Shown piece by piece: positions 8,753 to 17,883 of a DNA stretch of 64,000 bases. Location: the NCBI GenBank assembly GCA_947499975.1, contig CANMQE010000002.1:496001-560000 (forward strand), written 5' to 3'. Every line of letters starts with the position of its first letter. The stretch's first letter is position 1. Made by a program: the position numbers and the translations under genes. The DNA comes from an uncultured Sphingomonadaceae bacterium (GTDB lineage: Bacteria; Pseudomonadota; Alphaproteobacteria; Sphingomonadales; Sphingomonadaceae). The notes below the pieces were generated by a model. That model saw nothing but the letters and a program-made list of their open reading frames with translations, did not search any database and was not told the origin of the DNA.

Positions 8753-9805
8753 GTGCTCGACAACCGGAATGCCTTGATCAGCTTCGTGATACCTATCTAC
8801 TGCGAAGAGGCGGTTATTCCGGCTTTGCTGGAGCGTATGACCGCCCTCGTCGATCAGCTTTCCGAACGGTCGGAAATTGTTCTCGTGAATGATGGCAGTC
8901 ACGATGATTCCCTATCGCTTCTCTCCACCATGACACGGGGGGACGACCGTTTTTGCATCGTCAACCTCTCACGCAATTATGGTCATCAGACGGCGGTAAC
9001 GGCGGGCTTGCACGCCGCACGAGGGGATGCCGTGATCACCATGGATGCCGATCTGCAAGACCCGCCCGAAGTGGTGCCGGAGATGATCGAGAAATGGCGC
9101 CAAGGAAATCACGTCGTGCTCGCCAGACGCAAGGCGCGGGCCGGCGAAAGCATTTTCAAGCGGGCGACGGCAGCAGCATTCTACCGGATCATCAGGCGTC
9201 TTTCATCCATCGACATGCCGCTGGATGTAGGCGATTTCCGCTTGCTGGATCGCAAGGTTGTGGATGCGCTGGCGAACATGCCGGAACAGGACCGCTATCT
9301 GCGCGGGATGATCAGCTGGGTGGGATTTCAGACGGCCGAGGTTTCCTTTCAGCGCGATCAGCGTGCTGCAGGAGAAAGCAAGTATCCGCTGCGCGCCATG
9401 CTGAAGCTGGCACTGAACGGCGTATTGGGTTTCTCCGACGTGCCGCTTCGCCTGGCCCTGTGGTTCGGCATGATCATTTCGGTGCTGGCGCTTGCCTTCG
9501 GCCTCTACATTCTCGTCAGCTGGTTCCTGAATGACGAGGTCGTGCAAGGTTGGACATCGACGATCCTGATCGTCACCTTGCTGGGCGGTTTGCAATTGCT
9601 GATGCTGGGGGTCGTGGGCCTCTATATTGGGCGCATCCATAACGAGGTGAAGCGCAGGCCGCTTTACTTCGTGGATCCTGACACCGTGGAGCTACATGCC
9701 ACGGGTCGCGACAATCACCAGCCTGAAAACAGGTTGGCTGGAGGCTCAGATGCAGGTGGCGGCGGCGCGTCCCAGACCAGACGCGCATCCCCTGCCGCCG
9801 AATAG
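8753..9805 (+). CDS. GtrB-like polyprenyl-phosphate glycosyltransferase (GT2), GTG start
   Basis: A 350-residue membrane enzyme of the DPM1/GtrB group, which moves a sugar from a nucleotide sugar onto undecaprenyl phosphate at the cytoplasmic face. Seen: FVIPIYCEE, VNDGSHDDS, the metal-binding TMDADLQDPP (DXD, about residues 98-100), QDRYLRGM, and two membrane helices near residues 230-290 ending in the family signature GRIHNEVKRRPLYFV. The GTG at 8753 follows GGGGGGAAA. The last ~35 residues extend beyond the usual family end and are encoded opposite the 3' end of the convergent GtrA/GT-C gene. It probably charges the lipid carrier used by that transferase. Confidence 0.9.
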   Translation: MLDNRNALISFVIPIYCEEAVIPALLERMTALVDQLSERSEIVLVNDGSHDDSLSLLSTMTRGDDRFCIVNLSRNYGHQTAVTAGLHAARGDAVITMDADLQDPPEVVPEMIEKWRQGNHVVLARRKARAGESIFKRATAAAFYRIIRRLSSIDMPLDVGDFRLLDRKVVDALANMPEQDRYLRGMISWVGFQTAEVSFQRDQRAAGESKYPLRAMLKLALNGVLGFSDVPLRLALWFGMIISVLALAFGLYILVSWFLNDEVVQGWTSTILIVTLLGGLQLLMLGVVGLYIGRIHNEVKRRPLYFVDPDTVELHATGRDNHQPENRLAGGSDAGGGGASQTRRASPAAE

Positions 9806-11760
9806 CGATATTCGCCGGGTTCAAGATGCATCGTTTCGCCGGGCTGCACGTTACTTCCAGCGATCACGATCGGTGAAGTGGCTTCCGCCCGATAATCGCC
9901 GGCGATCAGGATATCCATCGTACCGTTACCTGACAGAACTTTGCCCGGCAGGAAGATCGGGCCCCAATAGCGCTGATAATTGTCGCGCAGACTACGAACG
10001 TCTGCGGCCAGCAACCCTCTTGCCGCTGCTTCTGATTGCTCCGGCGAAATCTCGTCAACCGCCAGGGTGCCGCGCGTCTGCAGAATGAAGCGGGGCTGGT
10101 CGCGAGCGATGATGGCGCCCATTATCGGCTCATCCGCGGCACGATAATCCGTCATGCCCCAATTGCTCATGAAAATGCCCTTCTTCGGGAAGGACGAAAC
10201 CATCGAGGTGTGATCGATGTAGGGCACAGGTTCCGGAAACAGCGCGTGGACCTGCGTCAGCAAGCCGCGCTGTTTTTCCAACCGGTCGTCGAGCCGCCAC
10301 GCCGCCGAAAGCGCAGCGCCCGCAAGCAGCAGGCTGATGACGACGAACAGGGCCATGTTTCTCGTCCGGTGAGGAGCGCTGGAAAGGAAGTCCTGTATCC
10401 AGCCGAACCCGAAACCGGCGAGTACGGCGACGGGGGCAATCAGGAACGGGTGGTAGTATGGATAAACGTCACTGTAGATCAGCGGCACCGTCAGCGTGAA
10501 AGCAAAGCTGGAGAGCGCGATGCGATACGTCCACCGCAGCTGATTTTTTCCGAACAACAATGCGAGCAGGGCGCATGCGATCAGGAACCAGAAGATCATG
10601 TTCCGAATAAGGATCGGCACGGCGTACGCTGAGATGATGGTGTAATCCCAGGTGAACAAGGTGGCCCCGCCGGTCCGGCCGAGAAATGACGTGGGCGAAG
10701 CCTGGTCTGCAAGGCTGGCAGAATGGAGAGCGAGTATCGCGACAAACGTTACGCAGGCCGCCACGCCGCCGGCAGTCAGAATACGCAGCGCGCGCCAGCG
10801 GTCCTGCTCCTCGAATGCGGTTGCCAGCAACACCACGCAGAGCGTGGGTAGAAGAAACACGGATTTGATCGTGAGCGCACCGCCCACCGCGATCAGCATT
10901 CCTGAGATGATCACGGGCCTGTAAGCGAGTGGCCTTGCAGTTGCGAAGGCGATTGCCGTCATCATCGCGGCGGTGGCCAGCGTATCGGTTCGAAAATCCG
11001 TGCCGTAGAGAAACGAGTACCCAAAGCAGTTGAAAGCGAGCGCCGAGACGAGCGAGCCGTTTACACCTACGAAGCGCCGTGATGCGCGGTAGATTGCCCA
11101 GCTGGTGATCCCGACCCATACGAGATTGAACAGTCTTGCTGCCACGATCTGGTCCAGCTCGTTGGCAGAGACATAGGGCACCCAGATAAAGAGATGGGTG
11201 AAGGAAGTCTGGAAAATCTCGGTCAAATCACCGCGGCGCAGATCGTAGATCATCGAGAGATTGAGATACTCGTCCCAGTTGGGGCCGAGGTGCGTCACGA
11301 CGTACAGGCGGCCCACGGCCACCAAGCCAAGGCACCAGATCAGCGCCAGCCGAAGCGGCCCGTAATCTCGTTCCGCGAAAATCACCGTGCGCAGGGCGAA
11401 AAACGACAGGACGTTTACCGGCACCGCAGCAAGCAGTCCGGCAAGGTAATAATCGGCACCGAAAAAGGCGATGGCGTCGATCGAAGCGATGTTGGCAAGA
11501 TAGAGCAGTACCCAAAGCGCAAGGAATGGAAGGAAGCGTCCTTCCAGCCGCGTTTTGAAGGTAATTTTTCCCTGCAGCACAAAACCGCTTGCGATGCCTG
11601 CCAGCAAGGCGATGAGGATAGCAAGCTGGAATGTCAGGCCCAGCCAGAGGCCTGTTGCATAGACTGCATAGGCGAACGCTGTATTCGCTGCCCCCACTAC
11701 GAGGAAACGCAAAAGATGGCCACGCTCCAGGGCAAGATCGATACGAGGCATTCTCGGCAT
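9715..11760 (-). CDS. GtrA-like flippase domain fused to GT-C glycosyltransferase
   Basis: A 681-residue integral membrane protein. Residues 1-~130 are a GtrA domain with four helices (LLRFLVVGAANTAFAYAVY), the module thought to flip lipid-linked sugars. The rest is a GT-C fold with about ten helices: the first large periplasmic loop has the DE motif (GPNWDEYLNLS) common to ArnT/PMT-type transferases that use polyprenyl-phosphate sugars. A soluble C-terminal region of ~150 residues follows. The start at 11760 overlaps the preceding stop as TGATG. GtrA and the specific transferase are normally separate proteins, so the fusion is notable. The 3' end overlaps the convergent gtrB-like gene by 91 bp. 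Confidence 0.87.
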   Translation of the reverse strand: MPRMPRIDLALERGHLLRFLVVGAANTAFAYAVYATGLWLGLTFQLAILIALLAGIASGFVLQGKITFKTRLEGRFLPFLALWVLLYLANIASIDAIAFFGADYYLAGLLAAVPVNVLSFFALRTVIFAERDYGPLRLALIWCLGLVAVGRLYVVTHLGPNWDEYLNLSMIYDLRRGDLTEIFQTSFTHLFIWVPYVSANELDQIVAARLFNLVWVGITSWAIYRASRRFVGVNGSLVSALAFNCFGYSFLYGTDFRTDTLATAAMMTAIAFATARPLAYRPVIISGMLIAVGGALTIKSVFLLPTLCVVLLATAFEEQDRWRALRILTAGGVAACVTFVAILALHSASLADQASPTSFLGRTGGATLFTWDYTIISAYAVPILIRNMIFWFLIACALLALLFGKNQLRWTYRIALSSFAFTLTVPLIYSDVYPYYHPFLIAPVAVLAGFGFGWIQDFLSSAPHRTRNMALFVVISLLLAGAALSAAWRLDDRLEKQRGLLTQVHALFPEPVPYIDHTSMVSSFPKKGIFMSNWGMTDYRAADEPIMGAIIARDQPRFILQTRGTLAVDEISPEQSEAAARGLLAADVRSLRDNYQRYWGPIFLPGKVLSGNGTMDILIAGDYRAEATSPIVIAGSNVQPGETMHLEPGEYRYSAAGDARLVWDAPPPPASEPPANLFSGW

Positions 11761-12563
11761 CAGGGCTTCAGTCTGGCATAAAGGCCGAACAGCAGTTTCT
11801 GCGCAGTGACGAAATGGCAGGTCAGCACCATTTTCAGCGTCTGGAGCGCGGATTGCTTGCCCACGTGCTTCTCCGCGAGGCGGCGGTATTCGCCCGAAGT
11901 GGTGCCGAGCAGCCGCCATGTCGTATTGTCCGCGCTATAGCGGTTGGCGATAAGCGCGCGATCAATGTGCAGGGCATCGTCCGCGGTGGCCAGTGACCAC
12001 GATAGATCGATGTCCATTGCGTAAAGAAAACGCTCGTCATATCGCAGGTCATTCAGGGCACTGCGCCTGATAGCCAGCGGTATTCCGAACAGGTTGCGTC
12101 CTGTGGCCAGGCATCGCCGGCCGGTCGCGTCGGGATCGAAACGCCCGGATCGCCCGAATTTGCGGCGAGCAAGTGTTCTGCCGCCCTCGTCGACATACAG
12201 CATGTCACAATAGATTGCCGCAATGTCAGGATTATCCTTCAACGCCTGCTTCGTCATCCGCAGAGCCGCAGGATCGGCCAGATAATCATCATGGCACAGG
12301 AGCATGTACGCATCCCCGTCCACGTCATCCAGCAGCGCATTGAAATGATCGCGCATAGGCAAGGTCTTTTCCCGCCGGATGACGCGCAACGGCAGACGGG
12401 ATTTCCATTCTGAAAGGATGGCAGGTGTGGCATCGCTGGAGGCATTGTCACTCACCAGCACCTCCACCCCCGCAAGATCATCCTGCGCGGCGATGGATTC
12501 CAGCGCGGCACCCAGAAAGCGTGCGCCGTTGTAAACTGGGATAGCTACCGTGAAATCGGCCAT
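11760..12563 (-). CDS. Family 2 glycosyltransferase
   Basis: A 267-residue cytoplasmic GT-A fold transferase with FTVAIPVYNGARFLG at the N terminus, SDNASSDATP, and the acceptor/metal motif LLCHDDYLADP. It lacks membrane helices. The ATG at 12563 was chosen because the GT2 fold begins directly after it; the longer frame runs into the upstream gene. It is translationally coupled (TGATG) to the GtrA/GT-C gene. It probably adds a sugar to the same surface glycan; donor and acceptor cannot be read from sequence. Confidence 0.88.
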   Translation of the reverse strand: MADFTVAIPVYNGARFLGAALESIAAQDDLAGVEVLVSDNASSDATPAILSEWKSRLPLRVIRREKTLPMRDHFNALLDDVDGDAYMLLCHDDYLADPAALRMTKQALKDNPDIAAIYCDMLYVDEGGRTLARRKFGRSGRFDPDATGRRCLATGRNLFGIPLAIRRSALNDLRYDERFLYAMDIDLSWSLATADDALHIDRALIANRYSADNTTWRLLGTTSGEYRRLAEKHVGKQSALQTLKMVLTCHFVTAQKLLFGLYARLKP

Positions 12564-12574
12564 CGGGATGCCTT

Positions 12575-13321
12575 TCAGGCGCGGCGGCGCAGATATCCCT
12601 CGCGGGCGACCGATACCTGCAGTTTGGCATCGATACGATGATCCGTTACGAATGCGTCGGTTTCGGCAAGATACTCGCGCACGGCGGTAAGGGGATTGTC
12701 TCCCTTGCCCCACGGCCGATCGCCAATTGCTTCTTCGGGCAGATTCTCCACCAAGGTATCGAACACCACGCAGTAGCTGCCTGGCGTCGTCATCGGGGCA
12801 TAGGCACGAAGTTCCTCCAGAACATGCTCATGCGTGTGGTTGCTGTCCAGGCAAACGAGAACGCGGTCCGCTTCTCCCACCAATTGCCTTACCTGCCCGA
12901 CGATGGCTGGATCGATGCTGGAGCCCTGCACGAGTTCGATGCGCCTGGCCATGGGGTGCGCCTCGATCGCCTCGCGGTTGGGTTGCCTGATGTCGATGTC
13001 TATTCCAATCACCTTGCCAGCGGGCTCACCCGTGCAGATGGCGACCAGTTCCAGCATGGAGGCGTAGAAAATAAGCGAACCGCCACGTGCGACGCCAGTT
13101 TCCACGATCACCTGCGGACGCAGCTTCCAGATCAGCTCCTGCATCGCGACGATATCCTGCGGATACTGGATGATCGGAAGGCCAAGCCAATCGAAATTGT
13201 AGGAGTAACCAAGCTCCTGCGCCTTGCCGAGCCATTCGCCGGTGCGTTTCGCCATTTCGGCATCGGTGCCAAGCCTGTCGACGAGGTCGGCGCGTTGTTT
13301 TTCGAAAGCTGTGTCTGTCAT
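12575..13321 (-). CDS. CmcI-type methyltransferase / cephalosporin hydroxylase family protein
   Basis: A 248-residue protein of the CmcI/RhlMT family. Seen: VIVETGVARGGSL (SAM-binding glycine loop), IGIDIDIR (acidic ribose-binding segment), and CLDSNHTHEHVLEEL (metal/active-site region). Members in polysaccharide loci methylate sugar hydroxyls despite the hydroxylase name. Its position among nucleotide-sugar genes suggests O-methylation of the deoxysugar or a neighbouring residue (inference). The start at 13321 begins MTDTAFEKQRADLV. Twelve bases separate its stop from the next start. Confidence 0.85.
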   Translation of the reverse strand: MTDTAFEKQRADLVDRLGTDAEMAKRTGEWLGKAQELGYSYNFDWLGLPIIQYPQDIVAMQELIWKLRPQVIVETGVARGGSLIFYASMLELVAICTGEPAGKVIGIDIDIRQPNREAIEAHPMARRIELVQGSSIDPAIVGQVRQLVGEADRVLVCLDSNHTHEHVLEELRAYAPMTTPGSYCVVFDTLVENLPEEAIGDRPWGKGDNPLTAVREYLAETDAFVTDHRIDAKLQVSVAREGYLRRRA

Positions 13322-13355
13322 GGCTTCCCTATGCCTTGGAGTGGTGAATTTATGG

Positions 13356-14255
13356 TCAACAAAGCGTTGACCAATAGGCCGCAGCGTCTGCAAGACCTTG
13401 TTCGAGAGTGATTGCGGGCGAGAATCCCAGTTCCCCGTTCTGCTTGCGCGTATCGGGGATCAGGACGGGGGGCTCGCCGGGGCGATCGGGTAGAGCGCCA
13501 AGGCGGATAAGATCCGTGCGGTCGGAAAGCTCACCAAGCCTCGTTGCCACCTCCGCGATGCTGGCGGGCGTACCACTGCCAAGGTTCACCGGCCCTTCCA
13601 CCTCAGAGGCGGCAAGAAGCGCGATGGCCCTGCCAAGATCGCGCACGTCCATGAAATCGCGAACCTGTCTACCTGAAGAACACCTGGCCTCCCGGCCGGT
13701 TTGCAAGGCACAGCAGATGGAAGGGACCAGTCGGCGCCGGTCCTCGCCAACGCCATAGGCCAGGAAGATCCGCGCCCAGGCGTGACTGACATCCAGCGAT
13801 TGCAGATGGTGCAGCAGGGCAAGCTTGCTGCGTCCATAAAGCGTAGGCGGATCACTCGGAGCAATCGCGACATCTTCACTGGCTGGCTGCGCTGTATCGC
13901 CGGGATATTCTGCGCAGGTTCCGCAACCGATGATGCGGGCGCCGCCACACTCGACGAAGGCCGTGAACAGCGCCATCCCGGCTTCCAGCCACTGGACGTT
14001 ATCCTTGGCTTCCCAGAACTCGCCATGATCGGTGTTCCACGCGCAATGCACGAGGATATCCGGGCGGACCTTTCGGATCACGGCCTCGCACGCCCCTGAA
14101 TCTTTCAGGTCGACCTCATGCCAATGCACGTCTGTCGTCGCTTCCTGCAAGTGGCGCGACGTGCAGTGGACCTGCCCGGCACTGGTTAGATGACGAAGCA
14201 CCTGCGTGCCAATGAAGCCCGTAGCGCCGGTCAGCAGGATCCTTTGTGAGCCCAT
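13356..14255 (-). CDS. NAD-dependent epimerase/dehydratase (4-ketosugar reductase type)
   Basis: A 299-residue extended SDR protein starting MGSQRILLTGATGFIG. It has the GxxGxxG dinucleotide motif, a Thr/Cys active-site segment (GCGTCAEYPG) and the YGRSK Tyr/Lys pair. Given the upstream rfbF/rfbG, C-methyltransferase and epimerase genes, the simplest role is the final 4-keto reduction of a CDP-linked branched deoxysugar, as RfbJ-like or RmlD-like enzymes do. Which isomer forms cannot be told. The start lies one base past the stop of the epimerase gene, so the two are tightly coupled. Confidence 0.85.
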   Translation of the reverse strand: MGSQRILLTGATGFIGTQVLRHLTSAGQVHCTSRHLQEATTDVHWHEVDLKDSGACEAVIRKVRPDILVHCAWNTDHGEFWEAKDNVQWLEAGMALFTAFVECGGARIIGCGTCAEYPGDTAQPASEDVAIAPSDPPTLYGRSKLALLHHLQSLDVSHAWARIFLAYGVGEDRRRLVPSICCALQTGREARCSSGRQVRDFMDVRDLGRAIALLAASEVEGPVNLGSGTPASIAEVATRLGELSDRTDLIRLGALPDRPGEPPVLIPDTRKQNGELGFSPAITLEQGLADAAAYWSTLC

Positions 14256-14256
14256 G

Positions 14257-14799
14257 TCATGCGCTCTCGATTGCCGAGAGGTACGGCAGGTCACGATCCT
14301 TCTGCGAGATCACCTCGGGCGCCACAGGCCAGTCGATGCCGATCGCCGGATCGTCCCAGCGAATGCCGCACTCGATCCCGGGGCGGTGCGGACGGCTGAA
14401 CTGATAGAAGATGTCGCTATCGGCCTGCAGGGTAACGAACCCGTGCGCAACGCCGCGGGGGAGATAGAGCGCATTCCCGCGATCTGCATCGAGCATGCGC
14501 GAGATGTGCTGCCGATAGGTAGGCGATTGCGGACGCAGATCCACGGCAACGTCGAAAATTCTGCCACGGATGCACCGCACGAATTTCGCCTCTCCGTCCT
14601 CCTCCGGTATGAAATGCAGCCCACGCAGGGTTGCGGGCAGGCGATTACGGGAAATCGCACTCTGGGCTTCCACCGGTTCCAGCCCGGCGGCCTGCCATTC
14701 CTGCGCGCAATAGGCGCGCTGGAAGCTTCCGCGTTCGTCGCGAAAAATATCACTCTCGATATCAACGACGCCCGCAATCGCGGTTGGCGACACCCGCAT
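14257..14799 (-). CDS. RmlC-type dTDP/CDP-4-keto-6-deoxysugar 3,5-epimerase family
   Basis: A 180-residue cupin of the RmlC family, close to the normal ~185. Visible are FRDERGSFQRAY, the catalytic His in LRGLHF, KFVRCIRGRIFDVAVDLR, and YLPRGVAHGFV. In a locus with CDP-glucose enzymes it is expected to act on a CDP-4-keto sugar after C-methylation, epimerising C5 or C3/C5. The start MRVSPTAIAGV overlaps the preceding stop as TGATG, and its stop nearly touches the reductase start. Confidence 0.9.
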   Translation of the reverse strand: MRVSPTAIAGVVDIESDIFRDERGSFQRAYCAQEWQAAGLEPVEAQSAISRNRLPATLRGLHFIPEEDGEAKFVRCIRGRIFDVAVDLRPQSPTYRQHISRMLDADRGNALYLPRGVAHGFVTLQADSDIFYQFSRPHRPGIECGIRWDDPAIGIDWPVAPEVISQKDRDLPYLSAIESA

Positions 14800-16040
14800 C
14801 AGAATATCTCGATCCTGGGAATGGCGACGACGAACTTGCCCCCCCGTTCGTGCACCTCCGGCATCTGGCCGGCAATCTCGTCTCTCAGGTTCCACGGCAA
14901 GATAAGAATGTAGTCGGGCTCTGCTTCCCGCAGACGATCGGGATGATGGATCGGGATGTTCACGCCGGGCAGGTAGTTGCCTTGTTTCACCGGACTGAGA
15001 TCGACGGTAAAGGGCAGCAGTTCAGGCCCCACACCGCAATAGTTCAGCATCGTGCTGCCCTTGGCGGGTGCGCCATAGCCTGCCACCGTCTTGTTCTCGC
15101 GCCGTGCGGTGATGAGAAAATCAAGCAGGTCGAGTTTGCGTTTTTCCACCTCAGCCGCGAAGCCGCGATACGTCTCTGCCGCGTCGAGTTTTGCAGAAGC
15201 TTCGTCGCGGCGGACCTTCTCCAGCCCCTTCGCCAGCGCATCGTCTGAAATTCCGGCGCCCTGGTGACAGGCATGGACGCGCAGCGAACCGCCGTGGGTC
15301 GACAGTTCTTCCACCCCGTATGCCTCTAGGCCCACTGTTTCGAGCATCGATTCCACTGCCAGCAGCGACAGGTAGGAGAAATGCTCGTGATAGATGGTAT
15401 CGAACTGGCAGCCATCCAGCATTCTCAGCAGGTGGGGAAATTCTATTGTGAAACTGCCGCCGTGCTTCAGGACATGGGGCACGCCAGACAGAAAGTCTCT
15501 AGGGTCAGGAACATGCGCAAGGACGTTGTTCGCGGCAATCAGATCCGCGGCGACGCCCTGTGCGGCTAGCTTCTCTGCAAGTTTCACGCCGAAGAAATCT
15601 ACCACGGTAGAAATCCCGTGCTTTTCCTTCGCTTCGCGCGCCGTATTGGCTGTCGGGTCAATCCCCAATACGCCGATGCCGGCCTGCTTGAAATATTGCA
15701 GCAGGTAACCGTCATTGCTGGCCAATTCCACGACGAGGCTGGAATTATTGAGACCCAACCTCTCTGTCATCCCAGCTGCATAATCCTTCGCATGTTTCAG
15801 CCAGCTGCTGGAATAGGAAGAGAAATACACATAGTCCGGCGTGAAATGTTCTGGCGTTTCGACATCGGTCAATTGCACCAGCCAGCAATTTTCGCACACC
15901 ATCGCCTTCAGCGGATAAAAGGTCTGCCCGGCGTTCAATGCCGTTTTCGGGTCGCGCAATTCGTTGGACACAGGTGTCATGCCAAGATCGGCCATCACCA
16001 GTTCCAGCGGGTTTGCGCAATTGCGGCAATTGTCTGTCAT
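14799..16040 (-). CDS. SAM-dependent sugar C-methyltransferase (TylC3/NovU type)
   Basis: A 413-residue three-part enzyme that adds a methyl carbon to a 4-ketosugar nucleotide. N-terminal zinc site: CRNC (Cys5, Cys8) and MVCENCW. Central SAM domain: VVELASNDGYLLQYF. C-terminal C-methyltransferase domain: AGYGAPAKGSTMLNY and YILILPWNLRDEI. This order is diagnostic for 3-C-methyltransferases of branched deoxysugars. The start ATGA-overlaps the rfbG stop. With rfbF/rfbG it predicts CDP-3-C-methyl-4-keto-6-deoxyglucose as intermediate (inference from family chemistry). Confidence 0.92.
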   Translation of the reverse strand: MTDNCRNCANPLELVMADLGMTPVSNELRDPKTALNAGQTFYPLKAMVCENCWLVQLTDVETPEHFTPDYVYFSSYSSSWLKHAKDYAAGMTERLGLNNSSLVVELASNDGYLLQYFKQAGIGVLGIDPTANTAREAKEKHGISTVVDFFGVKLAEKLAAQGVAADLIAANNVLAHVPDPRDFLSGVPHVLKHGGSFTIEFPHLLRMLDGCQFDTIYHEHFSYLSLLAVESMLETVGLEAYGVEELSTHGGSLRVHACHQGAGISDDALAKGLEKVRRDEASAKLDAAETYRGFAAEVEKRKLDLLDFLITARRENKTVAGYGAPAKGSTMLNYCGVGPELLPFTVDLSPVKQGNYLPGVNIPIHHPDRLREAEPDYILILPWNLRDEIAGQMPEVHERGGKFVVAIPRIEIF

Positions 16041-17104
16041 GCGTGGGCTTCCATGCTCTTGTGCTGCTGTATCTGGCCGAGAGTAAATTCCCACATGTCC
16101 GCCCCATCCTGATGGGCGCGGTACCACGCCATCGTCTGTTCGATTCCTTGTTCCAGCGGCAATCGCGGTGTCCATCCGAGTTCTTCACGCGCCTTGCTGC
16201 AATCGAGTGAAAGAAACTTTTCCTCGAATATGCGCTGGTCGCTTTCCACCTCGACGCTTGCGTCTTCGCCCCAGGAGGCGGCCATGATGGCGGCAAGCTT
16301 GCCAACCTCGCGGCAATCTTCCAGCGCGGGACCGAAGTTCCACCCATCGCTGTATTTCTGTGGTTCCGCGACCATCCTCTCTGCGAGTGTCAGATAGCCT
16401 CGCAGGGGGTCGAGCACGTGCTGCCAAGGCCGCGTTGAATGGGGATTGCGAAGGATCAGGGGTTGTCCGGCAGAAAACCTGCGCACGGCATCGGGAACGA
16501 TACGATCTTGTGCCCAGTCGCCCCCGCCGAAGATATTGCCAGCTCTCACGGTGGAAACACCCACGCCCTTGCCGCGAAAATATGAATGACGCCAGGCCTC
16601 CACCATGAACTCGCTGCCGGCCTTGCTGGCACTGTAGGGTTCCCGTCCGCCGAGTTCGCTTTTCTCACCGTAGGGCTCTTCCCGCTCTAGGTTGCGGTAC
16701 ACCTTGTCCGTCGTGACCACGATTATCGCTTCGACAGAGCCGGCCTGCCTTGCAGCTTCCAGTAGATTGGCCGTGCCCATGATATTGGTGGATACGGTTT
16801 CGATTGGCTCGTCATGCGCGCGCCGTACCAACGGTTGCGCGGCGAGGTGGAAGACGATGGACGGCGCGGCAGCCTGCATTGCGGAGGTCAGATCATCCAG
16901 ATCGCGCACATCGCCGAAGGTCGAGGCGGCCAGGTTATCGCCAAGCCCGGTGGCGGCGAAGAAGCTGGGATCGGTAGGGGCGGGCAGGGAATACCCGTGC
17001 ACACGCGCGCCGCCGTCCTGAAGAAAGGCGGAAAGCCAGCCCCCCATGAACCCGCTGTGGCCCGTCAGGAAGACAGGCCTGTCTCGCCAGAAGGTCTCGC
17101 TCAC
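16037..17104 (-). CDS. rfbG: CDP-glucose 4,6-dehydratase
   Basis: A 355-residue extended SDR that converts CDP-glucose to CDP-4-keto-6-deoxyglucose. Seen: GHSGFMGGWLS (NAD motif), FHLAAQPLVRRAHDEP, VVTTDKVYRN, and the YSASK active-site pair. The GTG at 17104 was chosen because it overlaps the rfbF stop (GTGA) and matches where known RfbG proteins begin (MSETFWRDRPVFLTG); another GTG at 17119 would add five residues. Confidence 0.93.
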   Translation of the reverse strand: MSETFWRDRPVFLTGHSGFMGGWLSAFLQDGGARVHGYSLPAPTDPSFFAATGLGDNLAASTFGDVRDLDDLTSAMQAAAPSIVFHLAAQPLVRRAHDEPIETVSTNIMGTANLLEAARQAGSVEAIIVVTTDKVYRNLEREEPYGEKSELGGREPYSASKAGSEFMVEAWRHSYFRGKGVGVSTVRAGNIFGGGDWAQDRIVPDAVRRFSAGQPLILRNPHSTRPWQHVLDPLRGYLTLAERMVAEPQKYSDGWNFGPALEDCREVGKLAAIMAASWGEDASVEVESDQRIFEEKFLSLDCSKAREELGWTPRLPLEQGIEQTMAWYRAHQDGADMWEFTLGQIQQHKSMEAHA

Positions 17105-17883
17105 CGCCAGATCTTCCACGGGGCGTAATCATTTTGCCAGTATTGTTCCAGCAACTGCTTTTCGCGCAAAGTATCCATGCACTGCCAGAAACCGTCGTGG
17201 CGATAGACCGAAAGCTCTCCCTTGCTCGCCAGGGGCTGCAATACGCCGCTTTCCAGCGTTATCGTGTCATCGTCATCGGGAAGATCTTCGAAAATGGAGC
17301 GGTGAAAGACGAAGAACCCGCCATTGATCCAGCCCTTGCCGGTCTGCGGCTTCTCCTCGAACGAGGTTACTGAATCGCCGTGCAGCCCCAACTCGCCGAA
17401 GCGCGAGGAAGGCCGCACCGCTGTAACCGTCGCCAGCTTGCCGGAACTCTTGTGGTGATCCAGCAAGCGATCCAGGTCGACATCGCAAAGTCCATCGCCG
17501 TAGGTGGCCATGAAGATATCGCCCTTGAGATGCTTCAGCGCCTGCTTCAGCCGCGATCCCGTTTGCGTGGGAATACCGGTATCCTGGATAATGACCCGCC
17601 AATCCATATCGTCCTGGGGTTCATCAAGCATGGTGAGGGCGGGTTTGCCCAGATCGACCAGGATATCACTGGCATGGTACTTGTAATTGATGAAATAGTC
17701 TTTGATCTGGCTGCCCTTGTAGCCAGTGCAAAGCACGAAGTCGGAATGGCCGAAGTGGCGGTAATACCGCATGAGATGCCACAATATCGGCTTGTCGCCG
17801 ATTTCCACCATTGGCTTGGGTTTCGATACCGTCTCTTCATTCAAGCGGGTGCCCAGCCCCCCGCACAATAATGCCACTTGCAT
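17101..17883 (-). CDS. rfbF: Glucose-1-phosphate cytidylyltransferase
   Basis: A 260-residue nucleotidyltransferase that makes CDP-glucose from CTP and glucose-1-phosphate. It begins MQVALLCGGLGTRLNE with the pyrophosphorylase G-x-G-T-R motif and SKPKPMVEIGDKPILWH, and has FVLCTGYKGSQIKDYF, the cytidylyltransferase-specific version. First gene of the eight-gene sugar operon, so transcription most likely begins in the 140-bp gap shared with the divergent hydrolase gene. Confidence 0.95.
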   Translation of the reverse strand: MQVALLCGGLGTRLNEETVSKPKPMVEIGDKPILWHLMRYYRHFGHSDFVLCTGYKGSQIKDYFINYKYHASDILVDLGKPALTMLDEPQDDMDWRVIIQDTGIPTQTGSRLKQALKHLKGDIFMATYGDGLCDVDLDRLLDHHKSSGKLATVTAVRPSSRFGELGLHGDSVTSFEEKPQTGKGWINGGFFVFHRSIFEDLPDDDDTITLESGVLQPLASKGELSVYRHDGFWQCMDTLREKQLLEQYWQNDYAPWKIWR

